Part shown: positions 22,209-33,136 of the stretch, in pieces
How the letters are laid out: each line of letters starts with the position of its first letter
Position numbering within the stretch: the first letter of the stretch is position 1
Origin: Liolophura sinensis
Lineage: Eukaryota; Mollusca; Polyplacophora; Chitonida; Chitonidae
DNA: 64,000 bases
Direction: 5' to 3'
NCBI RefSeq assembly: GCF_032854445.1
Contig: NC_088302.1
Location: 16,113,338-16,177,337 of the forward strand
Made by a program: the position numbers and the translations under genes
The notes under the pieces: generated by a model
Database searches by the model: none
Seen by the model: only the letters and a program-made list of their open reading frames with translations
Told to the model about the DNA's origin: nothing

Positions 22209-22854
22209 TGTATGTCCAGTCAGTTATGTCATGACGGATGTTTATGTTCAGTCAGTTATGTCATGACGGATGTTTATGTTCAGTCAGTTATGTCATGACG
22301 GATGTTTATGTCCAGTCATTTATATCATAACGGATGTTTATGTTCAGTCAGTTCTGTCATGACAGATGCTTATTTCCAGTTAGTTATGCCATGATGGATA
22401 TTTATGTCCAGTCAGTTATGTCATGACGGATGTTTATGTTCAGTCAGTTATGTCATGACGGATGTTTATGTCCAGTCATTTATGTCATGACGGATGTTTA
22501 TGTCCAGTCAGTTATGTCATGACAGATGCTTATTTCCAGTTAGTTATGTCATGACGGATATTTATGACCAGTCAGTTATGTCAGGGCATATGTTTATGTT
22601 CAGTCATTTATGTCATGACGCATGTTTATGTCTCGTCAGTTATGTCATGACAGATGTTTATGTCCAGTCAGTTATGTCATGACGGATGTTTATGTCTAGT
22701 CAGTTATGTCATGACAGATGTTTATGTCCAGTCATTTATGTCATGACGGATGTTTATGTTCAGTCAGTTATGTCATGACGGATGTTTATGTCTAGTCAGT
22801 TATGTCGTGACGGATGTTTATGTCTAGTCAGTTATGTCACGACAGATGTTTACC
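22209..22854. repeat. 32-bp minisatellite, about 20 units
   Basis: Units of the form GTCAGTTATGTCATGACGGA + TGTTTATGTCCA. Each carries the palindrome GTCATGAC. Variant positions (TCC/TTC/TCT before AGTC, and CAGTTA/CATTTA) recur in groups, implying blockwise copying. The unit length is not a multiple of three, so the 62-codon frame over it is incidental. There are no unique spacers, so it is not a CRISPR-like array. Confidence 0.95.
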
Positions 22855-23094
22855 TATAAAGTAAAACGCCCCAAGCAAATCGGCCAATGGCGTTCTTTAG
22901 TATAAATGCACAACGTTTTCTTCTAGCCGTATACGTTTCCTATAGAATGATTGGTTTAATGTTCGATTGATCAAGTAACTAATTGGAAAAGTGTTCCACT
23001 TTCACTTATATTTCAGATTCGGCCGTATAATATATTCAGATGAAAGGTCTAACAAAAGTAACAAATATTATTTGTTATTGATTCAGCTTGTGAT

Positions 23095-23425
23095 TAACTT
23101 ACATCTGAGCCACGAACATCTGGCTAACGTAGATTATAGTCACGAACATTTGTCTATCTTGAATTTGAGTCATTGACGACTGTCTAGTTTAGTTCTGAGC
23201 CTCAAACAACTGTGTAATTTAGATTTGAGCCACGGAGAACTGTGTAACTTGGATTCGAGCCACTCGCAACTGTCTAGCTAGAAATTTGACGGATTTGAAC
23301 GGAATTAACCAAGCCTCGGTTTACTCTTAACAAGTGCTTCAGTTTCTATCCCAGACTCACAACTCATCAGTTGAAAAGCCTCTTCACACTTAAAAAAGAC
23401 AATATCGAGATATTGTTCATTTCAT
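23095..23425 (-). repeat. element with internal 31-bp repeats, inverted copy 3 (about six units)
   Basis: On the plus strand, units of the form GAGCCACGAACATCTGGCTA + ACGTAGATT run from about 23100 to 23285. They are followed by AACCAAGCCTCGGTTTAC and GACAATATCGA, the reverse complement of the flank at 6640-6820. This is the copy with the most internal units. Confidence 0.65.
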
Positions 23426-23457
23426 AGGAGTGTTGCGAGATAAAAAAAAATGAAGCA

Positions 23458-23739
23458 TTAACAAGGCGTCTTGGTACAAAAAAATCCCTCAGCTGCATCT
23501 GTGATTGAGGAGATTTTTAAGCTTGTGAAGATGTCCACTTCATGATCAGTTTTGAGGTATTGATGTACTCCCTTTATTAAATTATAGGCAGCTTTGCCAT
23601 TGATAAACAAAGCACGATTAGGATTAGGCGATATCAATATAGGCAAAGCATATCCTACGGCATTGGATAATACCGGATAAATTACACTACCTCGAGGTAT
23701 TCGGTTATCAAAATGCAGGGAGAATGACACGTCAAACAC
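23458..23739 (-). pseudogene. possible decayed non-LTR retrotransposon reverse transcriptase fragment
   Basis: A 93-codon minus-strand frame. Near residue 14 it reads NRIPRGSVIYPVLSN, close to the reverse-transcriptase block usually seen as NGIPQGSVISPxLFN. About 30 residues later ALFINGKAAY sits where non-LTR enzymes have (L)F(V/A)DDxALY, and SLKISS...GFFCTK resembles the following thumb start (FKxSxxKTxxxxFC). The catalytic DD pair is replaced by NG, so it would be inactive. A frame in another phase lies just upstream (23768-24055) and may hold a shifted earlier part, but I see no clear motif there. Family-level assignment is inference from motif memory; a chance match is possible. Confidence 0.33.
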
Positions 23740-24130
23740 ATTTTGAAAACAACGAGAAATACGACTTTCATTTCGTTAGTGTTATGCATTCAAAGATAAC
23801 ACTATCCCCGTGGCGTCTGAATGATAGAACTTGACGAAATGAAGTTAAGTCCGCGTCATAAAATGCTGTGGAAAAAACTGAAAAATGTTTTCCCACTAAA
23901 GAAATAATTTCGAACAATCTTTTAATTAAAATCCGCCGCTGGAGTGTTAAGGATCTTGGCGCGATGCTTTGCATGCAAGTATGCCATTTTGCTTCATTAT
24001 AATCAGAATTCACAGCTGTAATAATGGTGGACTTTCCAATATGAAGTGCATACAATTTGTAATGTGAGTTTAGTGGGAATACTGTATGTCTGGCGACTTT
24101 TATACAAGCAGTATCATAAGCTATATGTAC

Positions 24131-24214
24131 GCGGCTCGAGAGGCTACACGTCAGCGCGGCGCCATGACCCAGGAGCCTCTCAACAATGCAGTCGCTGCGT
24201 GTGAGTCCAACAGA
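24131..24214 (+). mobile_element. SINE 5' head fragment
   Basis: GAGGCTACACGTCAGCGCGG, CGCCATGACCCAGGAGCCTC, TCAACAATGCAGTCGCTG and GTGTGAGTCCAA follow the 5' region of the MetaSINE-like family. The core and tail are absent. Confidence 0.75.
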
Positions 24215-24664
24215 GTTTTTGAAGCCGTTTTTTCGCGTTTCCCATGAAGTGCGCCTTCGGTTGCTATGAATATGGCAGCCGCCAAAGACGTTTGAAAATG
24301 TTGTTTAGAATCAATTAATACGGTTGTCATAATTTTTGACGAAACTTTAGAGAACGCAAAGACTGCGTGTACATGACTAATGAACAAATGCATTACGTAT
24401 CCATAATTGACAGGCAGATCTAATCATCTAACTAGAATAAGATGACCATCCACAAAATGACCAGCTATCCATCTGGTTGGACGTCAGGTGTCTATTTATA
24501 CTAGAGAATGACAAATCAGAGGCAGGTGTATTGTTACCATCTTCCTCCGCCCAGTTCATTTATCATGATGGATTTTAAGCTCAGATGGCCCCTGATTGGT
24601 AAAGCCTGCACCTACATGTAAAAGCGTCTACGATATTCTGATGTTAAATATGTAGTTCCATAGA

Positions 24665-24795
24665 ATATGATTAAAGACGTAAAGAATAGAGAGTTAAACC
24701 AGAGGAGCGACGACGGTGTGATATCTGGCCAAAGGTCACGCGTACTGGTCGAAATACGGCTTGTTGTCAGTTTACCTCAGTTAGGATTTTAAAGT
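24665..24795 (+). repeat. dispersed repeat with AGCGACGACRGTGTGATA, copy 2
   Basis: AACCAGAGGAGCGACGACGG, TGTGATATCTGGCC, ACTGGTCGAAATACGGC and TTTACCTCAGTTAG match the family at 8508 and 32575. Confidence 0.75.
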
Positions 24796-25010
24796 CTATC
24801 CCGTGATATGGAAAGGTGAATACCATCTGATGCGTGGAGAAGCACGTAGGGGAACCTTCAAGATCTAAAATTTTGTTCTCTGCACAACGAAGAAAACCTC
24901 AGAAACACGCGAAATATCTCCAGCATGCAACAAATGACATGTGACGAGAAGAGTTAGGAAACAATTTCCAGCAAACGAACAGGATTATTTGTTATTGCGC
25001 TTGCGCTATC
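24796..25010. other. spacer without recognisable content
   Basis: No frame or repeat partner seen. Confidence 0.4.
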
Positions 25011-25145
25011 TTATTTATTTGTTTGTTCATTCGATTAGTGTTTTACGCCATACTCAAAAATATTTCACTTATATTTGACGGCGGCCGGCACTATGGTGAG
25101 ATGAATCGGGGCAGAACACGGGGGAAACTCCCAACCATCCATGGG
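25011..25145 (-). mobile_element. truncated SINE, minus strand
   Basis: Plus strand shows TTATTTATTTG, TTCGATTAGTGTTTTACGCC, ATACTCAAAAATATTTCACT, and GGCACTATGGTGAGATGAAT. It ends near CCAACCATCC, before the tRNA head. Confidence 0.88.
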
Positions 25146-26654
25146 AGGTAGTGCTTTCATCACATTTTGATTGGTGTTTAATAATTAATTAAACCATTAA
25201 TTGATTTAATAGTACATCGTATCAAAAACATGTACCACACGATGTCGGAATTCTAGAAGCGATGCCATGGACGTTTTCCTAGGGGGATGATGACATGACG
25301 AAGATGGTCGCCAGATGGCGTAGGTAATACACGTCGCGTTTTACAAGTAACCTTGTTTATATGTGGAATAACTTTTTACCTATTATATGCCGCCGACTCG
25401 ATTTCCTGTCTTGCTGGTAAGACCGAAGGTCTCAGACATCATCCTTAACAAGTACTTGCTAAAGGATTTTCTCTCTATACTTAATTCATAAGTTAAAATA
25501 GTTACCGCCATATATGGGTGGTAAGCAATCAAACTTCGAGTAAGAACACCTAAATAATTTTGTGAGCTCTGTTAACCGCCTATTGTTATCAAACCCAGTG
25601 GTGACCAGTGGTGGCAATGAAATCTATGAAACACCCTGTCCAACTCTGGGATTGAGGCCACACCTCGTGTGTTCTACCGAGCGAAACAAAAGCCCCTGAA
25701 CGGGGCGTCCAAGACTCGCCTCTTATCTGAAGGATAAAGCAGTTAATCATTTCTGATGATTCTTGACACCTACACATGTTGTTGCATCACATGATTGCAT
25801 CAAAACCATTACAAATTTCACATATTGAACACAGGGCCGTTTCCTTGCTTAAAGCTTCGTAAACCGATTTTTTGCTCTGGTGTTTGGGCTGGGTACGAAG
25901 GTCACGGAGGACGCGGTTCCGCATGTGTGTCGGGGTCATGAAGTTCGCGGAGGACACAGTTTTAATTAAACTGCGATCTCCGCAGGTCCGCGAATGACGC
26001 CGAAGGTGCGGATCTACGGCCTTTGCGTCTTCTGTAGTGGTGTTGAATGCTGTGATGTAAATCTTATGCCAACTTCGCCGAGCTCATAAAAATTATAATA
26101 TTCATTTATTTGCAGTTTCACTTTTACTTCAACTGCACAGCAAAAACTGATAGGCATATACATGTTAAAATAAAAACGGTTATTTGACCACCCTAGTAGA
26201 CATGTCACATGTTTTCTGTAAAACACCAATGTTGGAAACGTTGGAAATGATTCACTGAAAACATCAATGTTATAAACAGGATGCCAGCCTATGTTTTAAC
26301 AAAAACATATGCGTGTATAGTCCCACAATATAATTGTTACGCGTTTGCGGAAAAGATGTCTGCGTTTAAACAAAGCGCTTGCACATTAATGCGTGTATTT
26401 TTATAAAGACATGTCATGCGTCGTTAATATTTGCCGTGTGCCGACAACTCTCGCCATTACCTGTCTCAGGACTTCCATCAGACCGTAGGTAATGCTTTCC
26501 TCCGCGTCAAATGTGAAACTACGGATCCCCCGGTGGGAGGGCATTAACCGTTAATGTCGTACCGCTGGAGACGGTCTTGGCGAGATGATATAACCTGGTC
26601 AGCGAGCATTCGGTAAATGACAGCTTCACAATACTTAAAACCCTTTTTTGCCTC
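25146..26654. other. unannotated stretch with a short CpG-rich duplication
   Basis: No gene seen. At about 25897-25965 a GGTCACGGAGGACGCGGTT-like word is repeated as GTTCGCGGAGGACACAGTT, roughly 40 bp apart. It sits in a locally GC- and CpG-rich patch within AT-rich DNA. Frames of 62 and 71 codons on the minus strand have no recognisable motif. Confidence 0.45.
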
Positions 26655-26800
26655 GCCAGATCACAAAGTGATTTTGTGACTCTTCTAGCATGTTGGGTGA
26701 CCTCATTATATCATTAGATTTGTGTGAATACTGTGAACCTCCCACGCCGGTGCCTTACCTGTATAGGGTCACCATGCGATCATTCATATGAAGCTCTTAC
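26655..26800 (-). repeat. dispersed repeat with GTGGGAGGTTCAC core, inverted copy 3
   Basis: Plus strand ACAAAGTGATTTTGTG, GACCTCATTATATCATTAGA and TGTGAACCTCCCACGC are the reverse complement of the core words at 1625-1805. Confidence 0.7.
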
Positions 26801-29245
26801 TGGAAATGGGACAACAAAACGGATTGGGCGTTAACGAAATATGTATATTTTAGGGTATTATGTAACTAAAAAAACAAGAAAGGGAAAAACGAAAAAGTGC
26901 AAAAAGATTAAAATCTTCCGGAGGACACAACAAACTATGAAACTGCGTGGAGAATTCTGGTCCTGTTCTTCTCTGGAGCAAACAAACCGTGCATAGTATC
27001 TTGCTTAATCCGCTGTAGTAGCTTAAAACGAAACTGCCTGAATTTATATCGCCCAAGTAAACAGTTGTCCAAAGATTCTTCCACTTGGTAATGGTCAATC
27101 GCGTGTAAATTTAATCTGTGCAGACGTGCATTTAATGGGCATATTCCCGGAAGAATCCAAAAGAGGAGCATATCAGCCTTAGGACTTTTTAATCATTACA
27201 GACTGACGGTTGCAAGTCACGATAAAATCGATCATCACTTGATAGTCAGTCGCAAACTTTACTCCTGAGCCACGTGATACTATTTAACATCACCGTTTAG
27301 GTATAGAGCCGTATTTGTTTCACTCTTCTTTAAGACTATACTTAAGAATTCGTCCCCACTTAAAGCAGTGACAGTGAGTTTTGTTTCTTAGTTTGTTTGT
27401 TTTTAAGTCAGGACAAATATCTTGAATATATCCCTTCCAAAATCTACAGAATTTACATTCATTATCATTCTATAGAGGAGGCAAGATTGGCTTGATTTCA
27501 TACCGGAACTTCCAATTCTCGCGAGACAATACATTGTTTCTCAGCACGGAAATCAAATATTTTCAGTGAAACAGCCACTAAATGCATTAGCATGGCGATC
27601 GTCATAATCTCAAAAACCCTAATGCCTTTTCTCTCTCTCTCAAACAAAAAAAAACAAAAACAAAAACAAAAAAAAAAAAACAGAAAGAGAAGAAAGCAAC
27701 AACAGATTTTATATCAGTACAACTCATCTTTTAGTACACTTTTGTACAACTGAATCCTGCTCTGTATGTAGTATCCCCAATGGGCTACTTACTTGAATAT
27801 TGCGATGAGTGGGTTGACCATAAGTATGTTGGCCACTAGAAGGTACATGGTCATTAGAGCTGGGGACACCCTGGATCCATACAGACAAGTTTCTCCACAC
27901 GCTGTGGAAACAACATCATGCTACCAGCATACCTCAAATAGTACTGTTGGGATTTCAATGGGAAAACAGATCATGTAAAAGGTAATTGCTTGCCACAATT
28001 TCAAACCTGAGGGGTTATACCAACTTGCCATGTGGTGAATAACGCAGTTGTCCCATGACAAATTATGAGGTGTCAGCTTGGAAGAGATGAATGGAAACAA
28101 GATGGATGCCTCTTACAGGTAATTTGGTAATAATTCCGCGGAGACAACGAGAACATCAATCATGTACTTGATTTTGACGTTCAATATAATAAAACCGGCT
28201 GAGAATAATTCTTTTCCGTCCCTTCTTCCATCGGAGCTAAACTTACAGGCAAACTAACAAATGCTGGATTCAAATCCCACATGCCTCACATCAGACATAT
28301 AATAAAGAAGCTGTTCGTTGACTATACCAGTGAGGTCTCAACATGGTGTCATCATTTAAAATAAATAACAATACAATCTATGCTAAAATATTAAAATATC
28401 AAAATTTAAAACCTACAGTTGTTTGTGCAGTTCAAATAATATATCAGAAATCTATTGAAGATATGTATGCTGACTATACCGGTGACACAGTTACAATGTA
28501 CTTTCCCGCTGTGATGATTCGATACAGAAATCTTCCAAGTGCTGGTCAAATCTTCAAATATCCAGAGACACACACAATGACAACAAAGTAAATAAGCTAT
28601 GATCTGTGGCTCCATTTGGTAAACTGAAGAAAATCTCAAATGGATCATTAACACAGACTTGCATCACCTGGGCTAACAAACAAAATATTACCAAGGTGAC
28701 TTAAAATTTTATTATGAATATCAAATGTCCATTCGTTGCTTGTCAGTTTGTTATAAATGAAAAGTCAGCACCTGATTTGAATCTACTTAGTTGACTAAGT
28801 TCATAAGATTTTGAGACGTGAACATGGTTTTAACCCAGAGCATTCGGGCTGATGCAAATTGGATCAGAATTATTACGTAAATATGGTAATCTATTTTGTC
28901 AAGATTACTTTATATTACTAACGACTCTACCTTCTCAAGCAGACACGATACGTTTGTTCTGAGTCACGGAAACCAATAAACATCACAGCTGGAAATTTAA
29001 AAGGTTTGGCGGTATGTCAAATATGAAAGTGCCTGGGGACACAGAAGGGGGACACAGGGTTTTTTCAGCCCCTGAGATCAGACAAGTACAAACGCCGCGG
29101 CCAATTACTTAAGGAAATTCAGAAATCCGATCAGATAATCAGGCCAAATATGTAATTTGATTGGCTGAAAGACGTCCACGAAGAGTGTTGTTACAGACTG
29201 GTACTTTTGTGAGTTATATGAGACTGCGCTTGCAGGCAAGACATT
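26801..29245. other. AT-rich stretch with a CT/A-rich patch, no gene seen
   Basis: A TC run followed by a poly-A/AAAAAC tract lies at 27629-27682. Frames of up to 82 codons occur, including an overlapping pair on opposite strands at 28343-28654. None has a recognisable domain. Confidence 0.45.
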
Positions 29246-29543
29246 CTCACATTGCTATTATTTATTTATTTATTTATTTGATTGGTGTTTTACGCCGTAC
29301 TCAAGAATATTTCACTTATACGACAGCGGCCAACATTATGGTGGGAGGAAACCGGGCACAGCCCGGGGGAAACCCACGACCTTCCGCAGGTTGCTGGCAG
29401 ACCTTCGCACCTACGGCAGGAGAGGAAGCCAGCATGAGCTGGACTTGAACTCACAGCGACCGCATTGGTGAGAGGCTTCTGGGTCATTACGCTGCGCTAG
29501 CGCGCTAACCGACTGAGCCACGGAGGCCCCCTCACATTGCTAT
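29246..29543 (-). mobile_element. full-length tRNA-headed SINE with perfect 13-bp target-site duplication
   Basis: The element body is 29259-29530 on the minus strand. The head reads GGGGGCCTCCGTGGCTCAGT with A box TGGCTCAGTCGGTTAGCGC and a B-box-like GAGTTCAAGTCC. The core includes GGTCGTGGGTTTCCCCCGGG and GGTTTCCTCCCACCATAATG, and the 3' end is CACCAATCAAATAAATAAAT with (AAAT)n. CTCACATTGCTAT flanks it exactly at 29246-29258 and 29531-29543, so the insertion is recent. Promoter boxes look intact. Mobility would depend on LINE proteins supplied elsewhere. Confidence 0.97.
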
Positions 29544-30407
29544 GCATGGAGTCTATTTATTGATTTATCTGTAATGAGATAAGACAAGGTTTTCAACCAT
29601 ATCATACAGATCCACTTTTTTAAGGAAACTATTAAATTTCTCATGTATAATCAGCGTTCATGGTAGACTAAGGTTAAAACGTTTCACATCGGCACATGGA
29701 GTCAGTATTTCATGAGAATGTTCTCAATTAGAAGCATTGACACATTAGTTCGTGTTGATCACAAAGGTCATCGTGGTATGAGGAAGTAATGAGCGCAAAG
29801 TCCAAAGAAAATTTTTCAGGAAAGCACCTTATTTTCCCGGAATTTAAATGGGAATAAGTAAGACAAAATTTTTCAGTCTGAAAAATAAGACAAAATACAA
29901 AAGGAAGTTTCCACCAAAACCTAGAGGTTCATTTAACTTTTAAACGGACGCATATAAAATGTCATTTTGCATTAGAGACACTGTAAGCTCTAACAAATGG
30001 GTAATTTGGCTTCATTTAGAGCCTGTGTTGACTAGAGCGAAGTGCTGAGCTGAAAGTCTCAAAGGCCTAGACATAATGGTTATTAATGATTGTGAGCAAA
30101 CCAACAGAACCTAGAACTATGGTGTGTCATTATGTGCATATCTCTTCTCTATATCCTCATTAATGATACCCAGCGATCAATACATGAATTGTATAAATCA
30201 TATCTGTTTTGTTCTATTACTGGCTGAGAATTATACGCCAGGGATGGAATGAATATTCTGGCCACGCCATTACGCTTTTCCAATGGCAAACATCCTTGGC
30301 TATACACCAGTTTTAGGACAAATACTTTTCATTTAGTCCATTTATGAACACGAACTCCAAGTTTATAGCGCAGGAATTCCATGTGCTTGAAATCCTATAA
30401 TATTGTT
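29544..30407. other. unannotated stretch
   Basis: No gene or repeat partner recognised. Confidence 0.4.
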
Positions 30408-30606
30408 GGTCGCTGTGAGTTCAAGTCCAGCTCACGCCGGCTTCCTCACCGGCCTTAAGTGGGAAGGTCTTGCAGCAATCTGCGGTTGGTCGTGGGTTTC
30501 CCCCGGGCTCTACCCGGTTTCCTCCCACCATAATGCTGGTCGCCGTCGTATAAGTGAAATATTCTTGAATACGAGGTAAAACACCAATCAAATAACTAAA
30601 TAAATA
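30408..30606 (+). mobile_element. 5'-truncated SINE
   Basis: Begins inside the family at GGTCGCTGTGAGTTCAAGTC (the B-box region). It runs through the conserved core to CACCAATCAAATAACTAAAT. The A-box head is missing, as expected from incomplete reverse transcription. Confidence 0.93.
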
Positions 30607-31808
30607 TTGAAGTTTAAATGTAAAAGACTCAATGATGAGCGGGGCCGACCATCAGTCTCTGGTTGTGGAGAATCGTTTTAGAAGAAATTAACTTAAAACT
30701 AAGTATGGCTCAATAAAATTGTATTGCGAACTGTCTGATTATGATAGCTTTCATTCCATCTCACCGAGGAAGACGTGCAGAGAATTTTAGTTTCCATGGT
30801 ACAAGTAGCGGTATATTAAACTAGCTGTTCTATGTAAAATGGTGTAGTGGCGATACAAGTAGTAAAAGAATATAAGTAAAGTCGTATAAGATCGACAATT
30901 AGATTGAAACATTATATGAATGGATTTATTTATCTTGCAGGCTATCAACAGAGAATGGCACGTATTTCAGAAACGCTTTACCTAGAGCGTCATGGGAGTG
31001 AAACCATGATGGCAAGAGAGTAAAACGTCCTTAACCAAATAATGTCAGCCCAGGGGATGGTAAACAGTCCACACGCAGGGGTCCAAAAGTGCTGACACAT
31101 CCTGCAAAAACCTGTTGTTGATAGATTAGAATGACCAGAAACACGGATACGGAACCCTGAAGAGTTTTTTGCTTCAGTAATGAGAAAATGCTGTCTGCTA
31201 ATTAATACTTTGTTCACCACCCTTCCATAAACTCGTTCAAACTGAGCAGGGAAAATATGGAGTTGGAATACTCCATTTTTGTATAAGGCGTTAAAGGTTT
31301 CCTAACAGGCATTGGAAATTCAACCAGGGAGAGAGAAAAAGGGAGTTTTTTTTCACATTCCACTCATATATGGTAAGGTGAAGTACCAGTAGAGGGTAGT
31401 GCCAGCCCATAGCATGGATGCTCAAGTACATGTGTATCGATTTTCACAGGAATAATTGATCTAGAAATCAGCACAACAGTCTGGAGCCTTTTAGGCCTTC
31501 CTGGTTTCCAACGTCCAAGCCTTCACTCGGGTCCATGTAGTCAACAGAGTTGTCTTTTGAAAATCGGAGAAATATCTACTGACGGTTTTTCATCTCACAA
31601 ACCAAACATATTTTCAAGCTTTCAGCCCTTCTGTACGTGAGCTTGTAATTTGTGATGAGGTGTTCTTTGCTTTAATCCAGGAGCAAAACAGAAGAACCGC
31701 ATTTTACACTTAACATACATATATTTTTGTACTTATGAGAAAAGCATGCCGTTTGACCAAATATTATTTTTGTGTTTTTATTCTACTCTTGTTCCATTTA
31801 ATTATCAG
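30607..31808. other. unannotated AT-rich stretch
   Basis: One 76-codon minus-strand frame (30990-31220) without a recognisable domain. No repeat partner seen. Confidence 0.45.
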
Positions 31809-31903
31809 ATCAAACTGACGTCATGCTGGCCGCCATCGTATTAGTGAAATATTCGTGAGTGCGGCCTAAAATATCAATAAAATAAGTAAATCAAACTGAC
31901 GTC
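31809..31903 (+). mobile_element. very short 5'-truncated SINE with perfect 14-bp target-site duplication
   Basis: Only the last 67 bases of the family are present (31823-31889: ATGCTGGCCGCCATCGTATT ... TCAATAAAATAAGTAA). They are flanked exactly by ATCAAACTGACGTC at 31809-31822 and 31890-31903. The duplication shows that this stub was inserted as such and is not a decayed longer copy. Confidence 0.93.
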
Positions 31904-31997
31904 CAAGTGAAATATCGCCAAGGCAGACTACGCTGCCAACTTACTTTTGATACCCGCAGGTTTTGTATTAATACATATTTTTAAAAATTTTTAGAGA

Positions 31998-32250
31998 GGC
32001 CTCCGTGGCTCAGTTGGTTAGCGCGCTAGCGCAGCGTATTGACTGGCCTCTCACCAGTGCGGTCGCTGTGAGTTAAGATCATGCTGGGAAGGTCTGTCCG
32101 CAACCTGCAGATAGTCGTGGGTTTCCCCTAGACTTTGCCAGGTTTCCTCACGCCAAAATGCTGCCGCCGTCGCATAAGTGAAATATTCTCGAGTACGGCG
32201 TAAACCACCAATCAAATAAATCAAATAAATAAATCAAAAAAATAAATCAA
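31998..32250 (+). mobile_element. near full-length tRNA-headed SINE
   Basis: GGCCTCCGTGGCTCAGTTGG and TTAGCGCGCTAGCGCAGCG form a clear A-box head. The core TCGTGGGTTTCCCC and TTCCTCACGCCAAAATGC follows, ending CCACCAATCAAATAAATC. An internal piece after ATCATGCTGG is shortened. No target-site duplication could be read. The tail runs into A/T-rich sequence and possibly another SINE remnant. Confidence 0.93.
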
Positions 32251-32281
32251 ATGACTTAGTCATTACTTTTTCAATGGAGTA

Positions 32282-32330
32282 TATTCATTTATTCGACGGT
32301 GGTAAATTTCATGGGAGGAAAATCCCCCGC
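32282..32330 (-). mobile_element. degenerate SINE remnant
   Basis: TATTCATTTATTCGACGGTG and TTTCATGGGAGGAAAATCC resemble the reverse complement of the SINE core (TATTTCACTTATACGACGGC ... ATGGTGGGAGGAAACC). Short and uncertain. Confidence 0.45.
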
Positions 32331-32383
32331 CCCTCATCAGTTAAAAGGCAAATCTCCTGACTTCAAGTGCCACGTGCAAAATC

Positions 32384-32505
32384 ATTTATTTCTTTATTTA
32401 TTTAATTTACACCGTACTCTAGAATATTTCACTTGTATGCCGGCGACCAGTAAAATGGTGGGAGGAAACTGGCCAGAGCCCGGGGGAAACCCACGACAAT
32501 CCGCA
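32384..32505 (-). mobile_element. truncated SINE, minus strand
   Basis: TTTATTTCTTTATTTATTTA, ACACCGTACTCTAGAATATT and GGTGGGAGGAAACTGGCC, then CCCACGACAATCCGCA. This is the 3' half of the family. It lies about 130 bp from a plus-strand copy, so this is a small SINE cluster in opposite orientations. Confidence 0.9.
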
Positions 32506-32574
32506 TTTTTATGACTGATTCCCGCGTACGAGCCACAAATTCCTTTCTGTCAATCTCACAGTATAATTTTGACG

Positions 32575-32875
32575 TACAGTATATAGACAAAGACCGGAAC
32601 AGCGACAACAGTGTGATATCTGACAAATTGTCACATGTAACCGGTCAAATACAGCCTTTGTATATTTACCTCACTTAGAGTTTTCTTCTAACTGTTAATG
32701 TAAATGCTTCAACAGTAGCAATAGACACGCCTCCTAGCACCATGGGTCAGGCAGAATTATGCAAAAAATGCAGTGATGTTAACTGCAATTTATTAGACAT
32801 GATTGGTCGAGAAATACTCAAAATGCTGTGTTGTCATCACATTTAACATACAAAAACAGTAGAACAATGTAAAAA
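32575..32875 (+). repeat. dispersed repeat with AGCGACRACAGTGTGATA, longest copy
   Basis: Contains ACCGGAACAGCGACAACAGT, then TTACCTCACTTAG, and later AAAATGCAGTGATGTTAACT and AATGCTGTGTTGTCATCAC. It covers both halves seen at 8508-8695. It sits just left of the tandem array, whose units carry shorter copies. Confidence 0.8.
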
Positions 32876-33136
32876 TGCTCACAAATGATGTGATACAACA
32901 GCGACCCTACATCTCAAGTTCTTTAAAGAGTTACGTTAGTCTCAAGGCCTGTAAGTCTAAAAATCTGGGTTAAGTGATAAGGATCAAGATAGTGCTTAAG
33001 TAAATTGGAAAAAAAAGGCATGGAAAACGCTCCCGTTAGTTTCGGTGGATACTAATGGAAACAAACGTTTGTTGTCGTTTTTGTTTCAGGAAACTCCCCA
33101 CTTTATATAAAGGTTAAATAGTACTATCCATCATAA

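Noticed and set aside
22209-22854. CRISPR-like appearance of a regularly spaced repeat
   Set aside because: Units are contiguous without unique spacers and the sequence is animal DNA, so this is a minisatellite.
28343-28654. Two overlapping 82-codon frames on opposite strands
   Set aside because: Neither has a domain, signal or repeat partner. Opposite-strand pairs of this size occur by chance.
31998-32070. tRNA gene at the SINE head
   Set aside because: A and B boxes are present, but the sequence continues into a SINE core and tail and no closed acceptor stem is seen. It is a tRNA-derived SINE, not a tRNA gene. The same applies to 29.5, 44.9, 54.1 and 61.6 kb.
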